DNA of 64,000 bases from Piezodorus guildinii (GCA_023052935.1 CM041295.1:16554880-16618879); one strand, 5' to 3'; positions 42,983-54,629 are shown, numbered from the stretch's first letter. Program-made: numbers and translations. The notes: generated by a model from the letters alone, not told the origin.

Positions 42983-44287
42983 TTATGGTTTTTTTAAGGC
43001 AGGAATGAGATTTGATACGAGATTCGTAAGGAGTGATATTAGGGGCATAACAAGGGATTTAATTTCGGAGATAAAGGATGTCATCAAACTGGTAAGGTCT
43101 GTGGCATTTGAAGGAGGAGGGATATGAGAGATTTGCGGTTGATTAGGATTTTTAGGATTGGTTACATTTTGAGGAAGAGGTATATGTGGAATGGATTGAG
43201 GTACATTCTGTAGTTCCGGCAGGGCCACGGCTTCAGTACTTAGATTCCCACCTCCAAGTAGGTGGGCAAATGATACATTGGCATCAATAAGTTTTGAGGG
43301 TTCTCTTCTGTTTCTTACTTGTCTTGCTGTTTCATCCAGTACTTGAGGTTTTTGAAACCTGGTCCTCAGTTCCTTATAAATTTGGCATCCTTTATAGTTG
43401 GCTGGGTGGTCCTTGAGGCAATGAGCACATACAGCTGGTGTTGATTTTGGTTTTGTACACTCCACAGACTTGTGCTGTTCACCGCATTTCACGCATCGAG
43501 GTATGTGATGACAATAACTTTTAGTATGACCATATGCTTGACAGTTATGGCACTGAACTATCTCCTTCTTTATGTAAGGTTTTTCAACTCTTACGCTGGT
43601 ATAGTACAATCTATTGAGGTCATAGATTTGTTCAACTCCTTCCGATGGCTCCAAGTCCACGAAAAAGAGAGGTAGTGGAATTTTGTCCTTTAGGACATTA
43701 GTGACTTGCCGCACTTTATAGCCTATCTCCGTTAATTCTTCTTTAATAGCTTCAACTGGTGTCGAGGGGTGTAAGTTTCTAATTACAACCCTTAAAGCTC
43801 TCTCTTGGCGTAGCTGGTAGGTATGGAAATCCGCTTTGGTATCAGTTAGATATTTCACTATTTTTCTATATGTCTCGGCAGTAGTAGGAGATATTTTGGT
43901 GTCATTAATTCTACTCATACAGTAGTAGCTGGTAGAATCGGTAATTTTGTTCAATTGTGTACACAACAATTGGAAATTTTTAATATTTTTGACAAATATT
44001 GGAGGGGGTCGTGGTTCACTAGGTATAGGAGCAGATTCCATGTTTTCTTTTTCGTTATGTAAAATCTGAAAAGGATTTGGGGTGAAAAACGGTGATTCAT
44101 CAGTCATCCCTTGTGACGATGTGCCAGGTTGTGGTTCAGATTCTGAATTAGTACCCGAAGGGGTTGCTTGTAATCTTTTATTAGTATCACGGCGAGGTCT
44201 TTGTTTCGTAGGAGACGGGATTGAACCACTAGATCTAGATCTTTTAGTTGAAGCTTTGGAGGACATTACTTGATGATAATATCGCAT
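42983..44287 (-). CDS. JB inner copy ORF1, Gag-like protein
   Basis: 434 residues, open throughout, beginning MRYYHQVMSSKASTKRSRSS. It has the same layout as the intact ORF1: Ser/Arg/Pro-rich N-terminus, central ALRVVIRNLHPSTPVEAIKE, three knuckles (CHNCQAYGHTKSYC, CVKCGEQHKSVEC, CAHCLKDHPANYKGC) and a hydrophobic C-terminus. Four residues shorter than the intact copy because of small indels in the Pro/Gln-rich linker. Although the element is disabled in ORF2, this protein could still be made. Confidence 0.88.
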   Translation of the reverse strand: MRYYHQVMSSKASTKRSRSSGSIPSPTKQRPRRDTNKRLQATPSGTNSESEPQPGTSSQGMTDESPFFTPNPFQILHNEKENMESAPIPSEPRPPPIFVKNIKNFQLLCTQLNKITDSTSYYCMSRINDTKISPTTAETYRKIVKYLTDTKADFHTYQLRQERALRVVIRNLHPSTPVEAIKEELTEIGYKVRQVTNVLKDKIPLPLFFVDLEPSEGVEQIYDLNRLYYTSVRVEKPYIKKEIVQCHNCQAYGHTKSYCHHIPRCVKCGEQHKSVECTKPKSTPAVCAHCLKDHPANYKGCQIYKELRTRFQKPQVLDETARQVRNRREPSKLIDANVSFAHLLGGGNLSTEAVALPELQNVPQSIPHIPLPQNVTNPKNPNQPQISHIPPPSNATDLTSLMTSFISEIKSLVMPLISLLTNLVSNLIPALKKP

Positions 44288-44386
44288 TTCATGTAAGGAA
44301 AATAATTAAATAATAACCAGATGTTGGGGAAAAAAATAATAACTTAAGAAAAGTTAAGCAAGACCAGCCTTGCCTAGTTATTGGCA

Positions 44387-44396
44387 ATCAGCTGAT
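44387..44396. promoter_or_regulatory. ATCAGCTGAT palindrome, inner JB 5' UTR
   Basis: Same site and spacing (about 100 nt upstream of ORF1) as in the intact copy. Confidence 0.4.
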
Positions 44397-44600
44397 ATGA
44401 AGAGGTGACTCAGCATTCACTTTACGGTGCAAATTGTAGTCCAACTTACCGTTGTTTGCTCCAATATTTACTGTTGTTGTTATCCTGAAGCCTGGTGATG
44501 TTTTCAAGACTGTTCTGAAGTGATATCCAACTGAAAAAGCAAGAAATCCAAGAGCCGACTTGAAAGATGACCGCTATACTCATGCGCATGCGCAGAACTC

Positions 44601-45950
44601 ACGAAGGGTCAGTTTTTGAAGAAGATATTTCACCTCAGATGGATTAATAGCTTTAGGAGGTAGGGAAAGAGGTATTGGTGAGAAAAGGAATTCTTGAACT
44701 GTTGTGGTATGATTTCTGTTGGATTCCGGGTGAGGAGTGAATACTTTGGAGAGGTGTGTGGCGAATTCCTCAGCTTTATCTTCATCTGACGCAGCCCAGG
44801 AGTCATCACCACGCCGGAGAGGATGGGAAACTTTGTGGTATTTTAAAATCTTTTTGGTCACATTCCACAGGGAATTATCTCGAGCTGATAGAGAGGAGAG
44901 GTAGGAATTAAAGGACTGGGAACGGAAGGTCGCCAACTCCCGCTTTAATTGCCTACAATAAAAGTTATAGGAGCGGCGATCTGGTGGGTGTCGGGTTCTT
45001 TGCCATAATGATCTGGCTCGGCGTTTTGCATGGATGAGGTCAGCTAGGTGTTGAGGTAAATGGTTTTGCTGAGGAGTTCTATTGGAGTGCTTAGGAGAGG
45101 AGGCAGTCCAGACAGCTTGCTGAATGGCGGTAGTAAAGGAGTAGACGGAATCATCAAGGTCATCCGGTGTTTTGAGGGTCACACTGAGGTCAATATTATC
45201 GGTGAGGATTTGGCGGAAGAGGTTCCAGTTGACAGGGCCTCGGATAAATGAAGGTGGAATGGGTTTCGGAATAGGAGTTAGGGATACTTTAAGGATCAGT
45301 GGACTATGGTCAGAGGATAGTTCATCAAGGCGAGTTACGGAATAGTTCAGGGAGCCTAATCCGCTGTGGATGAAGAAGTCGAGGATATCCGGATTACGGT
45401 TAGGATCTGTTGGCCAGTAGGTAGGGGAGTCAGGAGGTAGGAGGTTAAAATTTCGGGAATTCAGAGCAGTCAGCAAATTTCTTCCACGAGAATTCGTGGT
45501 TCTAGAACCCCACTGCTGGTGCTTGGCGTTTAGATCTCCACCCAGAATAAAATGATTTCCTAGGGAATCCAGGAAGGATGCAAATTCGGTGTTGGAAATG
45601 GAGTGTTTGGGAGGGCAATATGCTGATGTAATAGTTACCGGATAGGAAAAAGTCTTGATTACTATTGCTGTGGCTTGCAGGAAATCATAGGTAGGAAGTG
45701 GAAGTAAATGATGAGAGAGGGATTGGTGGACAATGATAGCAGAACCGGCATGAGCTTTGCCGTCTGGGTGGTCTGTACGGTATGTTATGTACTGCGGTAT
45801 TTTGAAAAGCTGTTTAGTGGTTAGTCTAGTTTCAGTAATAAGTGCAACGTCAATTGTTTTGTCTTGCAACAACGCTGTCAGTTTGTCAGTGTGATTTCTA
45901 ACACCATTCGCATTCCAAAGGAGAATGGATAAGGAATTAGGTGAGGTCAT
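44601..45950 (-). pseudogene. JB outer copy ORF2, N-terminal part (endonuclease)
   Basis: The open frame from the ATG at 45950 includes SILLWNANGVRNHTDKL, ITETRLTTKQLF, ILGGDLNAKHQQWGSR and LSSDHSPLILK. It runs uninterrupted to the insertion point, where the last natural residues are QKLTLR before inner-element sequence begins (EFCACA is read from the inner 5' end). The right copy of the 12-bp TSD is at 44601..44612. Confidence 0.87.
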
Positions 45951-47258
45951 TTATGGTTTTTGTAAGGCAGGAATGAGATTTGATACAAGGTTCGTAAGGA
46001 GTGTATTAGAGGCATAACGAGGGATTTGATTTCGGAGATGAAGGATGTCATGAGACTGGTAAGGTCTGTGACATTTGATGGAGAAGGGATATGAGAAATT
46101 TGATGTTGAGGAGTCTTTTGAAGAATAGGAAAATTTTGCTGAATATCTTGTTGTGGAATAGGTGGATTATGCTGAGGTAAACGTTGTTTCGGCAGGGCCT
46201 CGGCTTCATTACTCTGGTCCCCACCTCCAAGTAAGTGGGCAAATGAGACATTGGAATCTACAAATTTAGATGGTTCTCTTCTAGATCTTGTTATTCTTGC
46301 TGTTTCTGGTTCTTGAGGTTTTTGAAATCTGGTCTTTAGATTTTTATATATTTGGCATCCCTTGTAGTTGGCTGGATGGTCCTTGAGGCAATGAGCACAT
46401 ACTGCGGGTGATGACTTCGGTTTAGTGCATTCTCCTGTCCTATGCTCTTCTCCGCATTTCACACAGCGTGGTATATGGTGGCAATAAGATTTAGTATGGC
46501 CATATGCCTGACAATTATGGCATTGGACTATATCCTTCTTCATATAGGGCTTCTCAACTCTTACACAGCTGTAGTACAGTCGTTTAAGATCGTAGATTTT
46601 TTCGACTCCTGTCGATGGTTCTAGATCAACAAAAAACATTGGAAGTTGAACTTTATCTTTCAAAACGTTGATGACTTGGCGCACCTTATATCCCATCTCC
46701 ATCAGTTCTTCTTTAATAACTTCAGTTGGTGTCGAGGGATGCAAGTTTCTTATTACAACCCTCAGTGCTCTCTCCTGGCGTAGCTGATAAGTATGGAACT
46801 CGGCCTTGGTGTCTGTCAGATATTTTACTACTTTCCTGTAGGTTTCAGCACTATCCGGAGATATTTTAGTGTCATTTGTTCTATTCAGACATGAGTAGCT
46901 ACCAGGGTTGGTTAATTTATTAAGTTGTGCACAAAGAAGTTGAAATAATATTTTTGACAAATATCGGGGGAGGTGGTGGTTCCCTTGGTGTAGGGGCAGA
47001 TTCCATGTCTTCTTTTTCACTATGGAGGATTTGAAATGGATTCGGTGTGAAAAAAGGAGATTCATCTGTCATCTCCTGTGATGATGGGCCAGGCTGGGGT
47101 TCAGATTTCAAAGTGTTACTTGAAGGGTTCGCTTGTGTTGGTAATTTCTTATTGTTATCACGACGGGGTCTTTGTTTAGTGGGAGACGAATTTGAACGGC
47201 TGATCTTGATCTTTTACTTGACGTTTTAGAAGACATCACTTGATGAAAATATCGCATT
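45947..47258 (-). pseudogene. JB outer copy ORF1, frameshifted Gag-like
   Basis: The main frame (45947..47065) carries ALRVVIRNLHPSTPTEVIKE, CHNCQAYGHTKSYC, CVKCGEEHRTGEC and CAHCLKDHPANYKGC. The N-terminus is in other frames: SEPQPGPSSQEMTDESPFFT at 47105..47045 and MRYFHQVMSSK-like sequence at 47258. At least two shifts are therefore present (near 46950 and 47200), plus one close to the 3' end, because the stop overlaps the ORF2 ATG as ATGA instead of TAAATG. Confidence 0.85.
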
Positions 47259-47335
47259 TCATATATAAAAAAAAGATAGTAATATAAGAATGTTAGAGGG
47301 AAACAAGTAATAAGTATATATTCCCAATACCAGCA

Positions 47336-47345
47336 ATCAGCTGAT
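47336..47345. promoter_or_regulatory. ATCAGCTGAT palindrome, outer JB 5' UTR
   Basis: Third occurrence of the 5' UTR palindrome, about 80-90 nt before the ORF1 start region. Confidence 0.4.
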
Positions 47346-47589
47346 ATGAGGAAATATGGCTACCCTTTGTGTCAAGCCTATTGACTCTGCATTCACTGTT
47401 TGCGGTAAAAAAATTACTCTGCTTACCGAAATAATACTCCAAACCTTACTGCTGTTGATGTCCAAAAAGCTGGCAGCTTTTTCGAGACTGGAATCGATGA
47501 AAATCCTTTTGAAAAATCAAAAATCTCAGAGACGAAGTTAAGTGCGACTGTTACCATCTGGCGCATCAGCGAGTAATCGTTTCCTTTTG

Positions 47590-48689
47590 AAATATTCAAA
47601 ATTACTGGAATTAATAATTAAAAAAAAAAAAAAAGTTATTTTTTGAGCATGGAGAATTTTATAACTGGAAAACCAGCTCAGTCTGTCTCCAAATTTTTGC
47701 CACTAGAGTATAGATGTGTAACCTCTGTTAGTTTTATAATTTTTGACTTAGTCCCTTTTGAGATATTTTCGTGTAAGCTGCCGAAAAACGAGTTTGTCCA
47801 TTTTTGAACATTCATACACAAAAAAAAGACTATGTTCTCAAGATAGAAATTTTCACAACAAGTAGGGCTGTGACTAAAACTGTGTATGAAAGAATAATCA
47901 AAGATAAGTCTCTTTTTCTTTATAAACTTTTTAATCGCTAAAAGTATCATTTTTTATTAATTTTCGAGATTTTTTAACCACTTTTAAGAGAATAAGTAAT
48001 GAGGACAAAAGATATAAAGCATATCCTTATATTATTGTTGGTTTTTGTTTAGACTCAATATCTGGTAAATTACCAGAATTAAAGAGATTTTCCCAACACA
48101 GTTTTCAGACGCGAAGTCGACCTAAATCGGTTGCAAAACTATAAGTGTTTGCAAAAAATAAATAAATTTATCCACAGTTTTTTTTTTATTAATAAAAGGT
48201 TAGAGAATAACTGGTTAAAATCGAAAATGTTTAGCGGCAAAATTAATGAAAATTGGACGATTTCAAATTGATTGAGCCATATATAGATTACATTTGTAAA
48301 ACAAAAAGGGGAATGATGCAAAAAAAATCGTGACAGAAAAGGAAATGAATTTCAACTTCTAGATGAAAATAAATGGAAGAGTTATATTTGGGAGAGATGG
48401 GCTGCCAAGTGAACTAAAGAAAAAAGAAATAAAATAAACTGTTTCTATTAGGACAATTGGATAGAAAAATCAACTTTGTTATTGAATTTAAAACATATCC
48501 ACAATTTTCTAAATTTTATCTCATTATTAGTCAGATTAAAATAAAAGATATTTTATACATATTAATTAAATTGTGCTGTAGAGAATACTCCTTTTGAGAA
48601 CGAAACTATAACTTCATGGGTTTCGTCAGAATAAAATAAAATATAAGTGAGTAGTGGACCCGCTCTGCTTCGCGCGGGTACAATTTGAA
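47590..48689. other. AT-rich DNA, nothing recognised
   Basis: An A-run at about 47621..47634. No supported gene; small frames lack domains. Confidence 0.5.
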
Positions 48690-49270
48690 TTAGGTGTCAT
48701 TCATGTTTAAACAAAGGTTTCTATCCTATGAATTTCATGATTAGTTAATTTTCCAAATTGATTATTCATAATACCTTTTAAACGTTTAAATTTCTATGGT
48801 TTAAAGTTTCTATGGGAATCTGATTTAGGTTACAGTGAAACATCTGTTTTCATGAAATATTATTAAATTTGAAATAATTATAACAATGTTAGTTTATATC
48901 AACTTAACATTTATGTTAACACCATAGTAACAATTCAGTACGTAATATTGTTTCTAAAATCTTGCGTACTAAATGAAAGAATGTAACTGGCACGATCCTG
49001 TACGACAACCTCCCTCTTTACCAATAACGTTTGTTCATAAACTGAGAAAAAATATATTAACTTCTACAATTTTATTTTACATATTAATTTTTCTAAAATC
49101 CTGCGCTTTCAAACGGTATATTATATGCCTATATTATTACTAATATTCGAGGATTAGTTTTTTTTATGACTAGCCTACATAAAACTTATTTTTTCCCCAG
49201 AAAGAAAATCTAAATTGCAATGCATTTTACTTATAAACCTTCAGGAAAGAATGGTAGGATAACATAGTAA
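48690..49270 (-). repeat. Dispersed repeat I (D-related), intact locus without RTE
   Basis: An inverted match to 57000..57121 joined to 57794..58170. Shared phrases are CTTTCCTGAAGGTTTATAAG and TAAAATACATCGCAATTGAG (complement of 49200..49250), and GTACAGGATCGTGCAAGTTA then CATTC (complement of 48975..49010). It also contains the module TATACCGTTTGAAAGC. Non-coding, class unknown. Confidence 0.65.
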
Positions 49271-49978
49271 GGAAATGATAGGATAGTATGGTAAGGAAAT
49301 TATGGTAAAAACAGTATCAACATCCGTCTTGTGGTTTACATAAAGTTCGTGGAAATCAAAATCGCGTTATGATTTTTATGTTTATAAATTGTGCTAAACA
49401 TAAAATCTTAAAGGATAGTTTGTTTTTTTATGAAAAAAATAGATGTACTGGAATTTATTTATGGTATTCAGGGTTCCATATTTTTTTTTTTGCGGATAAT
49501 GAAGAATTAAAATTAGTTTTTGAATAATGAAATAGAGCATTTATTTGTGAAATATTCCAACCGATACAAATGTACATTTTTTATTTTGTCCATATTTACA
49601 ATAATTATAATTTTTTTTATACAAATGGGCATGTTAACTTCTAATATATGTCTTGTTAAATCATTTTTTTTTTTTTCTGTACCATAAAGACGTTTTTTTT
49701 TGTTTTGTTTTTTAGTGTAATTGTTAACAACAGATGCTCACTGTTCCTTACTCGTAGCCTAACAAATAAGGAACAGTGACACAATATATTTATAATTTAG
49801 TAATTTAAATCGACTTATTGCCACCATGCTAAAAAAATGAAATACAAAATGTCTTGATAAAGGGACAAGACCCTAAAACTTATACTTAAGTAGTATAAAA
49901 AATGTTTTTGCGCCAATAAACATATATTATCAAGATGTATTATGTTAATTATTCAGATTTTGAATATGTATATACATC
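49271..49978. other. AT-rich DNA, nothing recognised
   Basis: T-runs at about 49664..49677; no gene supported. Confidence 0.5.

Positions 49979-50032
<54 letters not shown>
49979..50032. repeat. (TA)n microsatellite, left flank of a JA insertion
   Basis: A TA run directly followed by JA sequence at 50033; a second run follows the poly(A) at 50617..50650. Confidence 0.9.
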
Positions 50033-50036
<4 letters not shown>

Positions 50037-50617
50037 AACGTCTGACTTGGAATCCCCATACACGACTGAAAAGACAAGAAACTCCCCGTTTTCGACTACT
50101 TCAACACTTACTGGACAAACGCTACAACCTTCCAATTAAGTACAAAAGACTTATTTATATGACCATCATTAGACCGATATGGACTTAAGGAGTAGAGCTA
50201 TGGGGCTCTACCAAACCATCAAATTCTTCTCGTATCCAATCCTTACAATCCAAAACCCTTCGTAAAATCCTTAACGCTCCTTACTTTCTCACGAATAAGC
50301 TCATCCATAAAGACCTTAATATCCCATATGTTACTGAATTAGCCCGAACCAGATATCTATCATTTCCTGAAAAACTCCATTTCCACTCTAATCCACTAGT
50401 TTCTATCCTATCATCCTCTTCGATCCCTGATAATCCTCTGAGGCGTCTAAAAAGAAGATGGCCCCGAGACCTAGTTTAAAATATTTTTAGTGTATTGCCA
50501 ATGGGTGGTATCTCTTCATGTATTTCATGTCAGATTACTATATCCATCACATTTACTTGTATATAATTATACAGTTGTAAATACCAATAAATATGTTTAA
50601 ATGAAAAAAAAAAAAAA
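50033..50617 (+). mobile_element. JA family 3' fragment inserted in a (TA)n array
   Basis: Begins at KRLTWNPHTRLKRQ (gacaaacgtctgacttgg), jumps by a small deletion to the LPIKYKRLIYMTIIRPIWT block, has an in-frame stop after RPIWT, continues to RRLKRRWPRDL, then the 3' UTR with AATAAATATG and an A-run (50604..50617). TA repeats flank both ends. Confidence 0.85.
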
Positions 50618-50650
50618 TATATATATATATATATTATATATATATATATC

Positions 50651-51280
50651 ACTAACAGACCATTCCCCTGTAAAATTTATAATGGATTCAGGGGATCGAC
50701 TATAAAACGTACATTAACGTTGAAAAGTCCAATTTAAAAATGTTAATGATCACAATACTTTCCCGTAATATCTATAAACAGGTAAGATAAAATGAAAAAT
50801 AAATATAGTGTGTTTCAAAGCAAAAAATAAGAAACATTTTTAGTTCGTTCGTTATAAAAAAAAACAAAAAAAAAACAATATTTATAAGTTATTAAAGAAA
50901 TTGAGTTTTTTTAATACGTGATTTGGAAATGAACTCTGAACCCTCTATTTGCTTTAAATCTTCATATCAGATGGTATCATAACTTCTCCCCTTTTCATGT
51001 ATAAAGATCACATGCGAGCCTGCGATAAAAACATGATGCCATGGAAGAGTGACTCGTAGGAGGGAGGAAATGAGATTTTCTGAAGATGTGTTACAATGTA
51101 CGAAGATTAGGGGAAGGAAGGGGTTGTAAGAATGTTTTCCAGTAGGAATCCTTCCTATAAAATATGGTCTTTAAATTAAATAAACAGTTGTTAATAAAGA
51201 GGTAAACAGATAAAGTTATTATTTTGCAATTTACTATCCTTGTAATTCTTATACCTTATGAATAAATAAATTAACGAAAA
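50651..51280. other. AT-rich DNA, weakly D-like
   Basis: 50690..50800 carries faint D-repeat complements (AAAATGTTAATGATCACAAT). No gene. Confidence 0.4.
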
Positions 51281-52205
51281 CTAATTTTTATTCTGGGACA
51301 TTTCGTCCCCTAAGAATAATATACAGTGAACAGAGGCAATCCAATTTGTCTGGCTTCATTTGATACATAATTATTTAGTCAAGTAAATTATATGAAGTTG
51401 ATATAAATAAAAGAAACAAAATCAAATAAGTTTAGTTTTTTTATTATTACAGTCTAGATTTATCCTATATGTGCGGAAGATTGATTTTTGAGGAGGTAGA
51501 GAAATAATTGGTGTTTGAAAGTTATTAGAGATGACACTATTTGGAAAGAGAGGGGTAAAGAGTTCTAAAGTATGGTAGCACTGATGATAAAGGACTTTTC
51601 AAAGGATGCTGTTCTATGACAAGTTAGGTATAGATCGGTAGGTTGAAATCTTGTATTTAGGGTGAGCACGGAAGAGCGCGGAGTAAGGAGGTCGAAGATA
51701 TAGGGAGGTTTTCTGGCTCGCAAGGATTGGAATAGGAAAATACTAAGTAGGTATTTTCTTCGGGATTCGGGATAGAGCCACCTTTGACCAGAATATCAGT
51801 GAGAAACGTGGGACTGTCTGGAGACGTCGTACATAAATCTAGTCATTAATCTTTTCAGCATCATCTCGTTTTTGGCACTTAGTCCTCCATATAATATGCA
51901 TCCATAGTCAACGTGGGAGAGTATGAGAAAAGACACTAAGAGATGACGAGTACTTCGAGGAAAATAGTCACGCAGACGTAGGACCTGTTTGAGGATAGAG
52001 ATGGATTTTCTGGTAATTTGGGAAATAAGGTTACTCGACATTAAGTTTTGATTAAACTTAACTCCTAGAGTTTTTATGGAATTTTGGAATTGAATAGAAG
52101 CTTTATTGAAATAGGATAATGGGTAGTAAGGAAGTGCATAGAAGGAAGGCACTTTTAGCCTGAGCAATCTAGGTGTCCTACGCACGGCTAATTGTCGCAA
52201 AGCTT
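51281..52205 (-). mobile_element. JF-type non-LTR retrotransposon 3' portion
   Basis: The frame at 51796..52200 reads KTLGVKFNQNLMSSNLISQI, SFLILSHVDYGCILYGGLSA and KNEMMLKRLMTRFMYDVSRQ, the thumb region after RT motif E (LGV-F..., H-DYGCILYG). It differs from JA, JB, JC and RTE, resembling CR1/Jockey-superfamily ends. A roughly 500-bp 3' region follows to 51281, where TTTTTATTCTGGGACATTTC matches the 3' end block at 8673. The catalytic domain is missing (5' truncation). Confidence 0.75.
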
Positions 52206-52324
52206 CTCGAGGGCTATCGTATTTATTTTTATAGTTTTGGGGTTAGAAAAATAAATGATCATTTTAAGTATTAAAATTAACTTGATTTTTTACTTGCCTG
52301 GAATAAGTTTAAGGCGTCAAAACA

Positions 52325-52385
52325 GTCCATTTAGCTCAATGGCTTGTTGCTATCTAGAAGGCAGCTGTTCAAATCTCTGCTAATA
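52325..52385 (+). repeat. tRNA-like SINE head fragment
   Basis: TTTAGCTCAATGGCTTGTTG (A-box like) and CTGTTCAAATCTCTGC (B-box like) about 30 nt apart. No clear body or tail; possibly another SINE family. Confidence 0.4.
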
Positions 52386-52399
52386 CCGAGCTTTGTGTT

Positions 52400-52990
52400 T
52401 TGAATAGAAATATATTTCTACCCCCATTTTGACTTCCTCCAATGTACGAAACGTTTTCCCCTCAAGGAAGTGAACCATAGCTCTGAAGAAGTAGTAGCCT
52501 GAAGGTGCAAGACCAGGGCTATATGTTGGGTGCGTTAGACGTTCGATGGCATCCATCTGACCAATATTATGCTTCGTATATCGAGAGGTTATGGCTGGAC
52601 GTTAGCATGCTGGAACAAAACATTCTTCTGACACACCAAAGCCGGGTATCGCCTCTCCAAAACTTCGTATATCCTTTGTAACTGCTCTAAATAGAGTACT
52701 GAATTAACAGAACGTCCTTCTGGTACAAACTCATTGTGAACTGCTCCTTCAAAATCCCAACAACTCGCCCTGAGCCTGACTCCCTTAGTAAGCTTGTATC
52801 GTCATCTACAAATTTAGCAATTCATCTCCTCACAGTCCGTTCTGAGGTGAGGTTCCTATTCATTTCTTTGTATTAAATTCGTGGTTTCGGCTGCTGTAAA
52901 TTTTCGTTTTCAATAGTACCGCAATAAGACCTGAATTTCGTAACTTAGTGTCACGTATGGAGGAATGCCTAACTACAACTGAGTCTGACA
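52400..52990 (-). pseudogene. Old mariner-like transposase fragment
   Basis: On the minus strand: RLRASCWDFEGAVHNEFVPE, VNSVLYLEQLQRIYEVLERR, ALVCQKNVLFQHANVQP, then after shifts an equivalent of YSPGLAP and FVHWRKSKWG. These match the mariner catalytic core (W-xKG-v-Y-E-LPxGxTINsxxY, QLxRL, QDNArPH). The second catalytic Asp has become His/Ala-rich (FQHANVQP) and several frames are used. The segment at 52830..52990 is not clearly mariner. Confidence 0.7.
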
Positions 52991-53248
52991 GGGAGACATT
53001 ATGCTTACGAAACGAGTTAATGTAGTATTAGGATTAGAATGATACTAATAACAATAACATCGGATAATGAAAGAGCTAGAAATGTCAATAAATATCTTGA
53101 GTATTATGAAAGCGGTCATTTTTTTGTTACTCAACTTGTACTTGGACATTTTGTCATTCATCTTGACACACGCCAAAAACTATAAAATGCCATATAATAT
53201 AATAATAAATATCTCACAATCAGTCATTATAAATCCCATTAAAATGGA

Positions 53249-53845
53249 TTTTTTTTTTGTTTTTAAATTTATTTATTGGAATTGACAACTGTATAATGTA
53301 ATACAATAAGTAAATTGGAATGAAATGTTATCAGCGTAGGTAGAAAGGAAAGTGTTAGGATGGGATGGGATATCAGCTGTATAAACTGTGAAAAGAATAG
53401 GTCCTAGGATACTGCCTTGAGGAACAAAAGCAAACTGACTAAAAATGGATGAATAGGAATTATTATGGTTTACTTTGAAGGATCTGTCAGTGAGGTAGGA
53501 CTTGATGATAAGGAAGTATGTAGGGGGAAGGAAATTAAGGAGTTCGTAAAGCAATCCCGGATGCCAGACTCGGTCAAAGGCCTGTTCTACGTCGAGGAAT
53601 GCTCCCGTGCAGTACAACCCGCGCTCTAATGCAGACTAGACAATGTCCACCACTTGATGACGTTGCTGGATAGTGGAGTGGGAGGTTCTGAATCCAAACT
53701 GGTGATCAGGAATTATGGAATTAGTATCTAGGATGGGATATAGGCGTTTCAGTATAAGTTTTTCCAATATTTTACCCATGATTGGTAAAAGTGAGATGGG
53801 ACGGTAAGGAGATGGATTTTCAGGCGGTTTCTTAATTTGAATGGC
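53249..53845 (-). mobile_element. JA family copy, RT core joined to 3' UTR
   Basis: The frame at 53273..53617 gives GAFLDVEQAFDRVWHPGLLY, SYLTDRSFKVNHNNSYSSIF, VPQGSILGPILFTVYTADIP and LSTYADN. Immediately after YAD the sequence passes into the JA 3' UTR (CAACTGTATAATGTAATACA complement) and a T-run at 53249..53258. The whole thumb domain is deleted. Upstream to 53845 more RT (QFGF..HSTIQQ-like) is present but with a stop. Confidence 0.85.
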
Positions 53846-54629
53846 AAACCAACAACAAGAGGTTACAGAAATGTATACATCATTAGGGATTTAGGAATTT
53901 CTCTTTATCGGTATTTTTATCGAATATTTGGCTGATTCCTATGGCTGCTGAGCTCATTATCCTCTATCATATCATGGAAAAGTAAAATATTTTTAGCTTA
54001 TAATATCATACGGTTTGAAACAAAACCGTTTTAGGTATTGATAATCATAATCTTCCATGGAAAAAGAGTTCCTACAATTTCTACAAATAAACGTTTAACC
54101 ACCTGGAACTTTTCTCACTAGAGGCGGAGTACCTTTATCACCATTCTTGTCGGATAAGATAAGACAAGGAACAATGAGATGTCTGATTCAGAACCTCCCT
54201 TGATGTTGAATGCTAGCTCTGCCGGATTGTATCAAAGGCCTCTTCAAATCTACCTTTCTCTTAGATCTGACCCACAAAAAAAAAAAATACTTTTTTTTTT
54301 TCAAAGGTTGTGTTCTGTCATTAATGATAATGATTATCCTTTCGACTGTATTTTCTAAACGTATATTTCGGATACAACCTTTAGTATTATTTTTTTATAT
54401 TTACATTAATGACTGGTTTTATGAAGAAATCCTGGACGTTTTTTATGTCAACATATATATATAAACAAGTATTAGTAGAATTACTTATAGAGAGAAGGGA
54501 TTCAAAATCAATTGTATCATTTGAATTATACACAATATTCAATTGCATTGCGAATTTCTTATCATAAATTGTATTTATTTACCATATTTTTTTTTTTTTT
54601 TAATTGTTTTCCTGTAAATTTTTACTTTC
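53846..54629. other. AT-rich DNA, nothing recognised
   Basis: Small frames only. T- and A-runs at 54278..54302. Confidence 0.5.

Larger units (their letters stand above)
39762..44600 (-). mobile_element. JB inner copy, nested full-length insertion
   Basis: A 62-nt poly(T) (39762..39823) is the complement of a long poly(A) tail, a sign of recent arrival. A 3' UTR with AT-rich repeats, ORF2 (40305..42982, one frameshift), ORF1 (42983..44287, open) and a 5' UTR (44288..44600) follow. Flanked by ACGAAGGGTCAG on both sides. It sits inside the RT coding region of the outer copy, in the same orientation. Confidence 0.93.
37968..47578 (-). mobile_element. JB outer copy, split by a nested JB insertion
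   Basis: Excluding the inner insert (39762..44600) and one copy of its duplicated target (39750..39761), the outer element is about 4.76 kb. The 3' part is at 37968..39761 (T-run at the left end), the 5' part at 44601..47578. GTTTCCTTTTG occurs directly outside both ends (37957..37967 and 47579..47589), a candidate 11-bp target-site duplication. The 5' end shares GCTGATGCGC with the copy at 25735. ORF1 has at least two frameshifts; ORF2 is open on both sides of the split. Confidence 0.85.

Noticed and set aside
52830..52990. N-terminal part of the 52.4-kb mariner transposase
   Set aside because: The translated sequence does not match the mariner DNA-binding domain, so it was not claimed as such.
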